Source: Cheiracanthium punctorium
Taxonomy: Eukaryota > Arthropoda > Arachnida > Araneae > Cheiracanthiidae
Direction: 5' to 3'
Assembly (NCBI GenBank): GCA_038373885.1
Contig: JAWZYV010000091.1
Location: 372,001-436,000, forward strand
Length of the DNA: 64,000 nucleotides
Shown here: one piece after another, positions 1 to 11,544 of the stretch
Layout: every line of letters starts with the position of its first letter
How positions within the stretch are numbered: position 1 is the first letter of the stretch
Notes under the pieces: model-generated
The model's database searches: none
Seen by the model: the letters and a program-made list of their open reading frames with translations, nothing else
What the model was told of the DNA's origin: nothing
Translations under genes and position numbers: made by a program

Positions 1-904
1 AGATTGCATTATTTAGTTTTTGCATAATTTAAATAATTATTCAACACTTAACTTTCTTTCTAAAGCACATTTTTGAATATTAGTTGTATTTATTTATGTT
101 TAAATTTTTCAAAATTACTTTAAAAGTTTATCATTCTCAAGCCTATTGTTTACTTTTAGATATTTATTTACTTTAACTTTCAAAATTATAAAAAAAGAAA
201 AAAAAAAGAACGTGTTAAATATATGTATCTATGGTCAAATGTTACTAAGAACAATATTGTGAGCAATTGTAAACCATTGTAAACTAACTGCTTTTATATT
301 GTATAACACTGATGTATTTTACCAATTGTAATCCAAAAATTGTGCTGTAAAAAAATAAAAATAAAAATGAGGGAAACCGCTGCTTGCTGGACCTGAGCCT
401 GGAGCTAGGGTTCAGCAGGGCAGTAAAACACTTCAGGAACTAAAACAGGCTTTAAACCAAATAGTTAGGCCGTTCCTGAAGGTAGTATCCTATAGTATCA
501 ATACTTAATTTTGTCTATTCCTTAAAATTACATTTAAACCAAAAAACCTGGCTTAAACAACACCCCCCCCCCAAAAAAAAAAAAAAAAATAATAATAAAA
601 AATAAAAACTGGTTCAAACCAAACACCCTGGTTTTTCGGTCTCCCCCCCCCCCCCTCCCAATTCTGCTAGCTTCAGTAGTTTAGGCTAAGCGTTGATGAC
701 TGATGATTTGTCCATACATTACTACTATACCAGTAGTTAACATGTTCACGCCTTTCATCGTATATTCGACAGTCTTTTTGGGCATCGTTTGTTGTTTTCT
801 GCTATGAGTCTTTGCCTACGTAGCATTTGATAAGATACATAAAAATGATGTCGATCTCACTTGCTATATGAAAACGGTGAGCTGGGAATCGGTCCTTGTT
901 GATG
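1..904. other. AT-rich non-coding DNA
   Basis: No gene seen. Runs of A and C at about 565-590 and 643-655. An AATAAA-containing A-rich stretch near 349-367 could be an old polyadenylation site or retroelement tail; nothing upstream is visible to decide. Confidence 0.5.
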
Positions 905-1455
905 CAGTGGCGGATCCACGGGGGGGGGGGCTCTGGGGGCTCGAGCCCCCCCCCAGAGCTAGAAATACACTATGAATTAGGGAAGTTAAAAAAAATTGTA
1001 AATTTTCACATGAACTGAAATTAAAAAAAGTAGCACTGTGTTTACAGTTCACTCTCTGTTTAACGACGATCTCTTTCCAGAGACGATATTTCAAAGTCCC
1101 AGCAACTCCAACGTAAAAAATTTCTATTCAAAGACGATGTCGTTTCTGTTTAACAACGATTTTTTTTTTTCATCTTACGCTACAGGAACAGGGGAAAAAT
1201 TTTTTAAGAGTTCGAAAAAAGTGTAGGGGAATATCAAAAGTGCAATTCGCAAGACAATCTCAACTACCTGAGTGTATTTTCAAAAGGTATTTTAGATGCA
1301 AAGAGAAAATTCTTGAAGCAGCATAAAAATTTAGTTCGGGATCCAAATCCAAACGGCCGAAAAGTCAATGTGGTCGATTGGAAGAGTTTGCCAAGGCACT
1401 TCTGCATGCAAATGGTTGCATGAAGCAAGAGCATCCAACATTCTAATTTCTGGAC

Positions 1456-1690
1456 CCCACCATGGCCGAGTGGATAAGACACTCGACATGATAGACGACT
1501 GAAGTGTGAAGGTCCCGCTTTTGGGCCTACCGCGCGGCTGTCGATCTAACTATCTGGAGTTTTTCCAGATGGTTTTCTCCAGATTTAACGTGAATACACG
1601 TTAGAACCTCTGAAAAAATCATCTGACTAAGGCAAACGCCCCCGAATGCAGATGCCTCTAGTATAGGCTTGCCACTTAACAACACAACTC
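1456..1690 (+). mobile_element. tRNA-derived SINE, type A
   Basis: A box-like head GGCCGAGTGGATAAGACACT, then a conserved body (CTACCGCGCGGCTGTCGATC, TCTGGAGTTTT, TGAATACACGTTAGAACC). The same family recurs at 20970, 38855, 40268 and 60478. Confidence 0.75.
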
Positions 1691-1700
1691 CAATTTCTGG

Positions 1701-1935
1701 TGGCCCGACGAGTGGCTGAGCGCATAGCGCTCGCAACTGGGAGAAGAAAACTGCCTGGTTCAAACTCAGGTCGCGTCCGTCAATCTAGCCGTTCGGAGTC
1801 GTACGCAGTTTTTTCCGAAACTTCTCATAAATACGGATTAAGACACCTTAGAAAAAACCCCACGTAGGGCACCCCGTACTCGGCCTAGATCCCTCATGTA
1901 GATAATTGTTCGTATTACCAAAATAAAATAAAATC
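1701..1935 (+). mobile_element. tRNA-derived SINE, type B
   Basis: Head GGCTGAGCGCATAGCGCTCG and a B-box-like GGTTCAAACTC, then the shared 3' body (GTTCGGAGT, CCACGTAGGGCACCCC) and an A-rich AAAATAAAATAAAATC tail. Related copies at 16454 and 60721. Confidence 0.75.
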
Positions 1936-2297
1936 AAGCAATTACTGCAGTGCTGTTATTCTGGCAGAAAAATTTGGAAAGCAAATTTTCAGGCTTCGTC
2001 TGGTTAGCTAGAAAAATTCATTTGGAAAAATGGAAGCTGACACATTTCACATTTGAGAAAATCTGGAAGAAAGAATAACGGGAACGCGAAAAATGAAACA
2101 ACTGACTCATTTTGATTTTCTTGAAACCTAATTTTATTGTATTGCTTGTTTTTACTACCTTTTTTAAAAGTAACTTAAAATAATTTTTTGTGGATAATAA
2201 AATAATATAATGATAATAAAAGTAACATCTTTAAACACGCCAATATATCAAGAAAAATATTCACAGTCCTAAGAATGTAAAGTGTAAAAGATTGGTG

Positions 2298-2490
2298 TTG
2301 GTGCTGTAGGATTACGGCCAATTATCTGCACTTGGAATCTAAGCCGATGGGTGGGGTGCACTCCGTGGGGGTCTTTTTAAGGGGTTCTAACCCTTTTTTA
2401 CTCTAAGTTTCGGAGTAAAGCACCGAAAACTCCGAACAGTTAGGTCGGCGGACGCGAACTGGTTTTGAACCAGGCATCTTCGAAAGTCTA
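2298..2490 (-). mobile_element. SINE 3' body, reverse orientation
   Basis: The reverse complement shows GGTTCAAAACCAGTTCGCGT, CTAACTGTTCGGAGTTTTCG and the GGGTTAG...CCACGGAG body of the SINE family. It lacks a clear A-box head. Same position and orientation in R1 copy 2 (61311-61490). Confidence 0.65.
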
Positions 2491-2776
2491 AAGGGAAAAA
2501 TTATTCTTTTACAAATTCTGTTAATGGAAAATCTCTATTTAAAAACGATTTTTCACATTTTCAAGGTTCCTTGATAGTCGTTAAACAGAGAGCCAACTAT
2601 ATATATAGATATACCTAGAATATTTACACCAATACTTATTGAATTCTTATGGACTAAACATAATTGCTCTATTTACAAAAATGATAGAGCTTTTATTTTT
2701 AAGCAGAAGGAGGGACAAATTTTATTGACTCGCTATCGCCACAGTGGCTGAAGCACAGTTCCCAGTTTTATTTGTA

Positions 2777-2946
2777 CAGTGGAACCTGTCTAATGGAACT
2801 ACCCTTGGGAAGAACAAGACTGGTCCCCTTATAAAGACGATCACCTTACAAAGGTGGTAAAGTGTGATGGTTGTAAAGCGAAATTGCATTAAAGTTGTCA
2901 CTATAGACAGACGATCTCTTTACCAAGGTGGTCACTTTAGCAGGTT
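2777..2946. mobile_element. pogo-like MITE (CAGTGGAACCTG), right end damaged
   Basis: Begins CAGTGGAACCTGTCTAATGG after TA; the right end reads TCACTTTAGCAGGTTTG. The better copy at 61790-61960 ends AGCAGGTTCCAC, the inverted form. Confidence 0.55.
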
Positions 2947-3041
2947 TGAATGGACGACGGCACATTGATACGGGGGGGGGGGGAAACTTCCGTTGCTCTC
3001 TCCATTTTTTTTTTGGGGAGAGTTTGAGATTTAGCGCAGAA

Positions 3042-3972
3042 ATCTTTTATCGGTAAACCCCGAATTGCCATTAAAAAGTTGTAAAATTAGCGACGAGAAT
3101 GCCCTCTTACCCACTGCAGTCACGTTAGACGCAGCGGCAATCAGCATCGGCCTTAAGTGATGCTGAACCATAGATGAACAATCCAACCCTCCGGAATTTG
3201 TACAGCTTTCATTCTTTCAACTGCTCTCATAAGTTGTACGTATGGGTACAAATCCTCATTATAAACGTAAAACATTCTAAGATATCAGACAAAGCGAGTA
3301 CCTGGCAATGTATAGCTGGTCTGGTTTTAAAAAAGAAAGCTCAAATTGTAAATAGCAGGTAATAGTGATAATAACTTTTACTTCTTATGTGTGTTTTTTA
3401 CAAAGTTTTTTAATTACTTAATAGTGATAATAGTTGTAAATAGCAATTGAGGTTGGTTTACTACAGTCCTCACAGAAAAGGATGGGACTTGCTTAATCTG
3501 GAAAACTTAATGCCATCCTAAAATGCTAAAATGTATGCTGTGAACACTATATATTGCACGGTGGCTGTGAAATGGGTTCAATAATGCATTCGGCAATTAT
3601 ACTCTGTACCATAGGCGTAGAGTTATATGGGCCCGTGGGGTTCGAGCCCCCCCAATAAATTGTGAATACGGGCTGAGCCCACCCAATAATTTACCACTCA
3701 ATACAGAAAACTAATTTATACTAACATAAAAAAAAGTATTTCACGCCATTTACAAACGTTTAAAAAACGTTTTCTTTGCTTCTATTTTTAACTTATAACA
3801 TGGTAGAAAGATACTAACATGGATACTTACCTTACATAGGTGTAGAATTCTATGGACCCATAGAGCTCGAGCGCCTCCAATAATTTACACTTACACATAG
3901 TAAGTCATAGCTGCCAACTACTACGGAATATAATTAACCACTTTTTGTAAACAGTATATTTTAATCTATTTT
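3042..3972. repeat. tandem duplication, unit 1
   Basis: A 931-base unit starting ATCTTTTATCGG. Unit 2 follows directly, and by eye I saw no mismatches across the body. Its first half belongs to repeat R1. Confidence 0.9.
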
Positions 3973-4894
3973 ATCTTTTATCGGTAAACCCCGAATTGCC
4001 ATTAAAAAGTTGTAAAATTAGCGACGAGAATGCCCTCTTACCCACTGCAGTCACGTTAGACGCAGCGGCAATCAGCATCGGCCTTAAGTGATGCTGAACC
4101 ATAGATGAACAATCCAACCCTCCGGAATTTGTACAGCTTTCATTCTTTCAACTGCTCTCATAAGTTGTACGTATGGGTACAAATCCTCATTATAAACGTA
4201 AAACATTCTAAGATATCAGACAAAGCGAGTACCTGGCAATGTATAGCTGGTCTGGTTTTAAAAAAGAAAGCTCAAATTGTAAATAGCAGGTAATAGTGAT
4301 AATAACTTTTACTTCTTATGTGTGTTTTTTACAAAGTTTTTTAATTACTTAATAGTGATAATAGTTGTAAATAGCAATTGAGGTTGGTTTACTACAGTCC
4401 TCACAGAAAAGGATGGGACTTGCTTAATCTGGAAAACTTAATGCCATCCTAAAATGCTAAAATGTATGCTGTGAACACTATATATTGCACGGTGGCTGTG
4501 AAATGGGTTCAATAATGCATTCGGCAATTATACTCTGTACCATAGGCGTAGAGTTATATGGGCCCGTGGGGTTCGAGCCCCCCCAATAAATTGTGAATAC
4601 GGGCTGAGCCCACCCAATAATTTACCACTCAATACAGAAAACTAATTTATACTAACATAAAAAAAAGTATTTCACGCCATTTACAAACGTTTAAAAAACG
4701 TTTTCTTTGCTTCTATTTTTAACTTATAACATGGTAGAAAGATACTAACATGGATACTTACCTTACATAGGTGTAGAATTCTATGGACCCATAGAGCTCG
4801 AGCGCCTCCAATAATTTACACTTACACATAGTAAGTCATAGCTGCCAACTACTACGGAATATAATTAACCACTTTTTGTAAACAGTATATTTTA
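3973..4894. repeat. tandem duplication, unit 2
   Basis: A second head-to-tail copy of 3042-3972 at an offset of 931. The match ends near 4890, where unit 1 runs on with TCTATTTT and unit 2 with AATTATTTTTTT. Either a very recent duplication or a collapsed or expanded assembly. Confidence 0.9.
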
Positions 4895-5012
4895 AAATTA
4901 TTTTTTTCAAAATAGTAACCAGCTCGAACGCGCAGCACAAAAATTTTGCTATATTTTAAGCCGAAAAATCATGTAGAAAAAGTGGTTAATTCTATTCCGT
5001 ACTAGTTGGCAG
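4842..5012. repeat. inverted repeat / foldback
   Basis: Left arm about 4842-4895 (CTGCCAACTACTACGGAATA...) and right arm about 4960-5012 (...TATTCCGTACTAGTTGGCAG) are inverted copies. The first tandem unit has only the left arm. Confidence 0.65.
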
Positions 5013-5040
5013 TTAAGAGAAAGTTATATGTACATAAATC

Positions 5041-5170
5041 AGTGGCGTAGCCAGAAATTTTTTAAGGGGAAGGCAGTGCCTGATTAAGACAGCGCGGGGC
5101 CCGTAGCAAATGTTACCAAGGGCCCCCCTGCTCAGTGACGCACCCATATATATATATATATATATATATG
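5041..5170. mobile_element. MITE ends and (TA)n microsatellite
   Basis: CAGTGGCGTAGCCAG at 5041 is the left terminus of the 13340-13516 MITE family. It is directly followed by a second terminus, CAGTGCCTGATTAAG, and GCGCGGGGCCC, then a TA repeat at about 5146-5169. Both MITEs look truncated. Confidence 0.5.
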
Positions 5171-6883
5171 TTTTGTTTTTTTGTTTTTTTTTTAGGGGGA
5201 AGAGTTCACCTTCACATTAAAGTAGTAGAGCTAAATTAAATGAGAAAATAAATAGTGCTAATTATATTACAGTTTATGTTTAGTGCTAATTAATGGTGTT
5301 ACAAATGCTAATTAGATGTAAAGAAAACGAAAAGGTCCCACGTGTTATATTCGCGAGAGGTTTATCCCAGTCCTTCCTCCACCTTGGGTGTGCTAATCTG
5401 TAGGTTTTGTGCGATAATAAAATAAAATAGAACTTTTACGAATTTCCTTGATTCAAAATGAACAAATTTGAGTTGGCACTAGACCAATCAATTTCTCCAA
5501 GTAAATTGGTGTGCGGAAAAAATGCCCGTCAAAATAAAGTGGGGGGGGGGGTGGCTAAATACATAGGGAGACTGGCGATGTTTAAAGTTATTTATTCATA
5601 CAACTCAGTTTTTTTTTAAATGAATGTTAATGTTCATGGATATATATTTCGAATTTCTAACACTTCCCACCTTTCCCATACGCAAACATATAACTAGACA
5701 AGTTTACACACATAAAATAATAATTGTTTCTGTAAAATTTTTAGAACCTTCGAAATCAATATGTATTTTAAATTGTGCCTTTAAACACTATTTTTTCCTC
5801 TATAAAAATGCATGCTTGTAAAATTATTTCATTATCTGGACGGTATTTACTAATAATAGGTTACATATTTTTAACTTCTCTTAATTTATTTAATGGGTTA
5901 ATTCATAAGAAATCGAACTGGGATAGATAGATCTAGCACAATAATACCTCCGCCATTCAAAATATACTGCATGCACGGAAGGCATTTAAACTGTACATGC
6001 TTGTACAGGAGGACTGTTACTTCCACATACCACTTGAAATATTTCTAAAGGTCATTTCGTTAGTGTTCTACAAGCATATGTGCATTACTTTTCAACTTAT
6101 CCTTGTTAAAATGATATAAAATATTTTGTTCAAAAAAATCTTTATAAGAGGATTGTATCTTTTCTAAATAGAATAATCTATATAATAAATTATAAAAGAT
6201 TCGGATAAAACATTCATTATCGTATTACGTTCAAATGTTTTTGCTAGACATAATAATCCTAAGTGTGACAAGTAATTTGTGAGTTTCTTTGTGGATCAAG
6301 AGTATCCGAAAATTCTTTTTGTTTTCAGTTTGCCTGGGGTTATGGCTTCTAGGATACCCCGACCGTCTTGTCTTTGTGCGAAGATCCTCTCGGTTCTAAT
6401 TATTTTATTTGAACGAACGTACTGGCATTCGCGCTCTTGACCTGTGGTTTCGACCGGCCAAAAATCAATTCTTTTAACGTGGTTAATTTCAGAGATTAAT
6501 AAGATAATTTATCGTAATAGTGGATTCCCCAACTATAAAAAAAATGACTTACATTCTGTATATTATTATTGTTTAAAAAAATAATTCGCCTTTGTTTAAA
6601 TATTGTAAAATGTAAAAGAAATAATTAAGTAAAAACAAAGCAAGCCAACTACCAAAAGCCAAGGATGGTTTACACCCTAGTACACTTTCGAATTTCGCCA
6701 AAGCCACCCGCCTTTACTCTAAAACAAAAGAACTTTGGGGGTTTCCCAACATCCGTTTAAACTACCATCCTCATATTTACTGCAAAACAAAATAACTATA
6801 TGTGCAATATTTAAATAAAAATTATTGTTTCGTGGGGGAGTATTATTGATTATGGGGCGCGTTTTTCCTACAATATTAATCCT
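5170..6883. other. non-coding, no recognised feature
   Basis: AT-rich sequence. Only short ORFs without domain signals; a C/G run near 5543. Confidence 0.5.
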
Positions 6884-7105
6884 ATGGATCTCAGCTCTCG
6901 GGGAAATGCAGAAGGTCAACTCGCGTTCCAGAAAACATCTTCAGAAATAGCCACAAATATTTCCGTTCTATTGAGTCATTTTGAAAAGTTTGATTACAAC
7001 TTCATTAAAAAAGTTATTCGACTTGTTACTGAAATGATCGGGACAGATAGACTCCCTACTAGCAATTTTGCTCGGGCTATCACCGGCCACGTAGCCAGCC
7101 GATGA
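6884..7105 (+). CDS. unrecognised short ORF, weakly like a syntaxin N-terminus
   Basis: A 73-codon frame from ATG 6884 to 7105. Residues 12-30 (QLAFQKTSSEIATNISVLL) and a later IGTDR loosely recall the start of a Qa-SNARE Habc helix (FQ..SS.I..NI...IGT.xD). The spacing is wrong, the frame runs into the hairpin at 7054-7131 and no good donor follows. It could be an exon fragment, a pseudogene or chance. Confidence 0.2.
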   Translation: MDLSSRGNAEGQLAFQKTSSEIATNISVLLSHFEKFDYNFIKKVIRLVTEMIGTDRLPTSNFARAITGHVASR

Positions 7106-7131
7106 TAGCCCGAGCAAAATTGCTAGTAGGG
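7054..7131. repeat. perfect 29-bp hairpin
   Basis: Arms 7054-7082 and 7103-7131 are exact reverse complements of 29 bases, separated by a 20-base GC-rich loop that can itself pair (CGGC with GCCG). Pairing stops abruptly on the outside. Confidence 0.9.
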
Positions 7132-8300
7132 TATACAGCCTAATGAATAATCCGGCCCACTGACGGATTAATATAATTTTGTGGGTGAAGGCTTGGATTG
7201 AAGATTCACATACATATATATAAATTTTATGGAAGTAAGTTGGGATTATTTACATTAATTTCATTTTTCTCAGGAGGGGCAGTCGCCTCCTCCGACCCCC
7301 TCCCTTTAATCCGACCTTGATCAGACCCTGAGTCTGTTTTTTTGTTTCGGCACTTAGTTTTCTTTCTATATTTTGTTTATTTCTGGATTCATTCTTCAAA
7401 TAAAGACAAAAATGTCTCATTATTGGTAAGGAATCCATTTTCTAAAGGCCACAGGTGGGTGGTGCAAGGATCTGGATACCCCTCCTCCGTTTGTCCGAGT
7501 TTCGCTTTTAGTCAACGAAAAGATAATGATACAGCCTTTCTTTCTGTCTTTCTTTTATTTCCGCCCTTTTGGATGCTCCCTGAAATTTTTTTCTCAGAAC
7601 TGTGTTTTTTGTTCCACAGTATTGTTAAATATACTCTTGTGTGTGTCTTATTGCTGACTTTAAAATACTCATTCAGTTTCGCCTAGGTAATGAGTTGACT
7701 AAATAATGCAGGCATGCAACAGCCACATTAAATATATTAATGACTATGTCATTTTATCTCTCACCCCCTTTTGAAAATGTGACATAAAAATGAGACACGA
7801 AAATGCGTTAAGAAAACGCGACATAAAAGTAAGAATAAATGTCCGCTGAAAATGTTAGTATGTGTTACGTAAACCACCGATTTCTGTAAGCTCCGTAAGG
7901 TTGCATTTATTTGATAAAATGATTGTTTAAAAATTTCATCCGTTTATTTAAATACTATTAGTTCACAACAGATTTAATCTATTGTTACAATATTTACTAA
8001 GCTGTAGAATGTGCATCAGATGTATTTTTCTATCAATAGGTTACAATCCTAAAAATTTCAACATAGGGTTACCAGGTGAAATACACGATAGATGAGAGAT
8101 AAAAAGACATAGTCCATAAATATCGTTTTAATATGGCAATCATGAAACTAAAAAATTAGGGGGGTTCAGGGGTTCAACTCATTACCTAGGCGTCTCCCAT
8201 TGACGAGGTTCGAACAGCCGAGTTATACATATATTCTTTCAATGAGTTGTCTACAACTGATTTACAGTTCCACTATATGGGGCTACAGAAATTGTCTTAC

Positions 8301-8333
<33 letters not shown>

Positions 8334-8436
8334 AAAGAAAGAAAGAAAAAAAGAATTACAAGATTTATCTGTTGCCTTAAAAAATAAAGAAAGATAAATC
8401 ATGCCAAGCCTTGAGATTATAAAACACTTTCCAAGA

Positions 8437-8471
<35 letters not shown>

Positions 8472-8639
8472 CGACAAATCTGCGATGTATTTTAGTTAAA
8501 ACTGGCGAGATTTCGTAGATAAAAAAAAATGTTGTATAATCACTATAAATGCAATTTTATGAGACCCTGTAAAAGACCTTTAATTATTTTTAGCGTTTAA
8601 CTGAAGAATATAAAAATTATATACTCATTGTCTTGTGCT
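7132..8639. other. non-coding with long A tracts
   Basis: No gene seen. A tracts at about 8302-8330 and 8439-8468 flank a stretch of about 110 bases. Short degenerate transposon ends near 7145-7175 and 7265-7335. Confidence 0.5.
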
Positions 8640-9060
8640 AGAAATGTATTAGTGTCTCTCAAATGCCACAGACTGCAATGTATGGGAATTTTTTGAGTGC
8701 TCCTGGAGAACTATTAATAATACGGACGTTATTCTCAATGGAGAGCATCATTTTGAGAGCCTTGGTAATATATATGCCAACTTTGTTTTCTTTCAAAAAT
8801 CGTATATCTCTGAAATATGTTTTCAAGAATGACTGTTGATTCAGTCATTCCTGTATCAACAAATTTTTAGACTGTGCTATACATTGGATTTTTTTCGCCT
8901 GTGAAAGAACTATAAATGCTACATACACCATTTTCAATATGGTACATGGTACTGTACATAGAAAAAACATAAATTTCGCACAAATCGATCTATATCCACA
9001 GCAGTTAGAACACTGGATGGGTGGACATCAGAGCATACAAATAACCGAAATCATAAGGAA
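8640..9060. repeat. dispersed repeat R2, copy 1
   Basis: Shares ordered blocks with 9795-10570 (GAGTGCTCC..., GTATCTCTnAAA) and with 11262-11450 (TATAAATGCTACATA, GTACATGGTACTG, AAATTTCG). Degenerate, no coding potential seen. Confidence 0.55.
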
Positions 9061-9418
9061 CTCAAACTTGCTGGTAGGTTAAAAATGTATAAATAATCCT
9101 TTTATACAACATAATGGTATCGGACGAGCACAGAGAGCGAGAAATTTATTCTTTTAAGGGTTAACAGTCTCAAATTAATTTTCCAAGCGCTAAAGAATCA
9201 AAGTTTGCAATTTTGTTTCGTGTAAATCCGTTAACCCGTTTCGGGTTCTAATGCATTAACAGATTTTCGTCGGTCGGAGACCCCCTCCTACTCCTAGGCA
9301 AATAGCCCTTAACAAAACACAGTACAATAAATCAGTTAATTACAGTGCGAGTAACGAATTTTCAAAATTCCCAAAGAAATCGTCATTGCTTAATATAATT
9401 ACATTAGACATTTTTCGA

Positions 9419-9593
9419 GGTACTTACATATTATCCCGGCGATCCGCCAAGACGAGCAACTTTTCGCCAAGATAAATGCCGGACACATGAAATTATTGAT
9501 GGTTCGGAATGCTATTGGCGACAGTTTGCCAGCAAATTTGAGGAAAAAATAGTTAGGCATTAATGACCGCCGGGATAATACGTAAATACCTTT
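9419..9593. mobile_element. short palindromic MITE
   Basis: Ends TATTATCCCGGCGATC and GACCGCCGGGATAATACG are inverted, with weaker pairing extending outward (GGTACTTAC / GTAAATACC). The interior is GC-rich. No clear target duplication. Confidence 0.55.
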
Positions 9594-9794
9594 TACGATT
9601 TATCGTAAAATAATAAAAATATCCCCGAGTTCGGTTCATTTTTCAAAGCATTTTTTTCGCACCCTATTTGGCAATTTATAGCAAAAGTCGCCAACATTGC
9701 CGGCTTTTGGCGCAAATTTTGAAGGAGGCACACGATCGTCGTCGGATTATTAGCTAATCATATTGTAGGATAGTATTATATGCTTAAAATAGAT

Positions 9795-10572
9795 GCCTGT
9801 CTCTAAACTGCCATTGACCGTATAGTATTGAAATTATGAGTGCTCCCGTGTAGAAAAACTTTTAACTATACAGACACTATTTTCGATGCAAGCTTCATTT
9901 TGTAATCCTTAATAACATCCAATTTTGTTTCATTTCGAAGAGCAGAGTATCTCTAAAACTAGATGCCTTTTGTGGAGGCAATTATACAACGGGAGCAAGA
10001 AAAAACAGTTTAAGGAAAGTCTTTCATTCAATATATTTAATTTTCATCCACCTAAAATAAATAAGCTCATATTCAATTTTTATTACATACCCAAATCGAA
10101 TTTCATGCTCATCTGGAAACGCGCGGAATCTCTTCGCAGTCGAAAGCTTTCGTTTTGTATACATAAACATTCGCATATCCAGCAGACGATTTATTTGTGG
10201 GGAAAAAAATAATAATAAACTGTGTAATCGGGAGAAATTATTTTAAACGTATTGGAATCCCCCAATTGTATGACGTGATTTTCATTTAAAATAGGTCATT
10301 TTGTCACGCAAATGGTCCACTTTTTTTGACTCTCGGAAACGAAATGGTGCTGAAAATAGCGAAAAATTGCTTAAAAATGAGAGAACGGTTGGATTTTCAG
10401 ATTTTCAAAATTGACAGATTGTTATCTATATTTTTTTACGAAGTTGTGAAAATTTTCAAGCGGATTGTACAAACGATGTAGAAGTTGTTAGGCTTTTTGT
10501 CCTTGACATTGTAATCTTTTTGCAGTCATTGAGGAAAAAGTTTTATCTTGAAGTCAGGGTTCAGCGCAACTA
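9795..10572. repeat. dispersed repeat R2, copy 2, split by a mariner insertion
   Basis: Starts with the same blocks as R2 copy 1 (TGAGTGCTCCCGTGTAGAA, GTATCTCTAAAA). The mariner-like element at 10573-11255 interrupts the region, and related R2 sequence resumes at about 11262. Confidence 0.45.
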
Positions 10573-11255
10573 CAAGGGTTGATCAAATGAAAAGGTACGA
10601 AACGTCGCAGCAACCTAACCGTTATCATATTTGTCCATGCAGCTATGAGAGCACGTAGCGAGACATCTAGGAATGCGATTGGAGCCTTTTGTGTGGATAG
10701 GAACATGCGGGGGCCCCGCAGGAGAGAGCAGAACTCCTGTAAAAAGCACCCTCCTACGTCCAAATGACGCGGCAGTGTGTGTGAGGACAGGATGGCGTTC
10801 ACATTGCAAAATTCGACGATTTAGGGGCAACGAGGCGTTATCCGATTCCTGACAGCGGAAGGTGTTAAACCGACTACTATTCATCGCAGGATGAGGACCG
10901 TATACTGGGAAGTCTGTGTGTCCCACAAGTCAATGAGAAAATGGAATGTCCGTTTTCGCCAAGGAACTGGCCAAGTTCAAGTGGGAGACGTTGGACCATC
11001 CGCCCTACAGTCCAGACATGTCGCCCTGCGATTTCCATGTGTTGGGTCCACTGAAGAAACCACCTGAAAGGGAAGCACTTCAACTCGGACGATGTACTGG
11101 GTCTCGTCACGGCCACTTGAATTCTGGGAACAAGGAATCCTGCGGCTTGTTCATCAGTGGGATTGTTGTGCTCAGTCCTATGGTGTGTATTTTGAATAAA
11201 GTCTACATTTGTACCCACCATGTCGTTTCGTACCTTTTCATTTGATCACCCCTTG
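10573..11255 (+). mobile_element. defective mariner-like transposon
   Basis: Terminal inverted repeats of about 32 bp (CAAGGGTTGATCAAATGAAA... / ...TTTCATTTGATCACCCCTTG) flanked by TA on both sides (10571-10572, 11256-11257). The 3' half encodes a transposase remnant on the + strand with DHPPYSPDMSPCDFHVLGPL followed by KKP, the conserved block around the last catalytic Asp of mariner transposases. The element is 683 bp, about half of a full mariner. The N-terminal part is missing and frames are broken, so it is inactive. Confidence 0.85.
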
Positions 11256-11261
11256 TAGTTA

Positions 11262-11450
11262 GTAGGATGATACGCTTTAAAGAATAACGTCCCATAGAGC
11301 GCAATGTATTGGGACTATTTTCAGTGCTCCTGTAGAAAAAATCTATAAATGCTACATAGATCCTTTACTAGGGTACATGGTACTGCAGAAGAATAACATA
11401 TATAAATTTCGTAGAAATCAATGCCTATTGACGCGAGTTATATCAAGGAC
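11262..11450. repeat. dispersed repeat R2, copy 3
   Basis: Blocks CAGTGCTCCTGTAGAAAAA, TATAAATGCTACATAGA, GGTACATGGTACTGCAGA and AAATTTCG follow the order seen in copy 1. Confidence 0.5.
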
Positions 11451-11544
11451 GGACAGACAGACAAATCGAAATCTTAAAAACTTTTCTAACTTGTTGGAAA
11501 GTGTCAAAAAAGCTAGATTTTGAAGGGGAAAGACGAAAACTTTC

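Larger units (their letters stand above)
1045..2599. mobile_element. pogo/Tigger-like non-autonomous element interrupted by SINEs
   Basis: The left end reads CAGTTCACTCTCTGTTTAAC after TA; the right end carries the inverted form (GTTAAACAGAGAGCCAACTA) followed by TA. CAGT-type ends with TA duplication are typical of pogo/Tigger elements. The interior is mostly SINE insertions and there is no transposase. Confidence 0.55.
905..3564 (+). mobile_element. composite dispersed repeat R1, copy 1
   Basis: Aligns by eye over its length with 59888-62520. It begins CAGTGGCGGATCC followed by a G run, the terminus type of hAT-like MITEs seen elsewhere here. Inside is a pogo/Tigger-like element (1045-2599), nested SINEs, and a second pogo-like MITE (2777-2946). 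No intact transposase. Confidence 0.8.

Noticed and set aside
3174..4293. two identical 62-codon ORFs
   Set aside because: They are copies made by the 931-bp tandem duplication in non-coding repeat DNA.
8200..8477. Lys-rich and Phe-rich ORFs
   Set aside because: Translations of A/T homopolymers.
10554..11221. three minus-strand ORFs of 82-114 codons
   Set aside because: Shadows of the mariner remnant, whose transposase signature is on the + strand.
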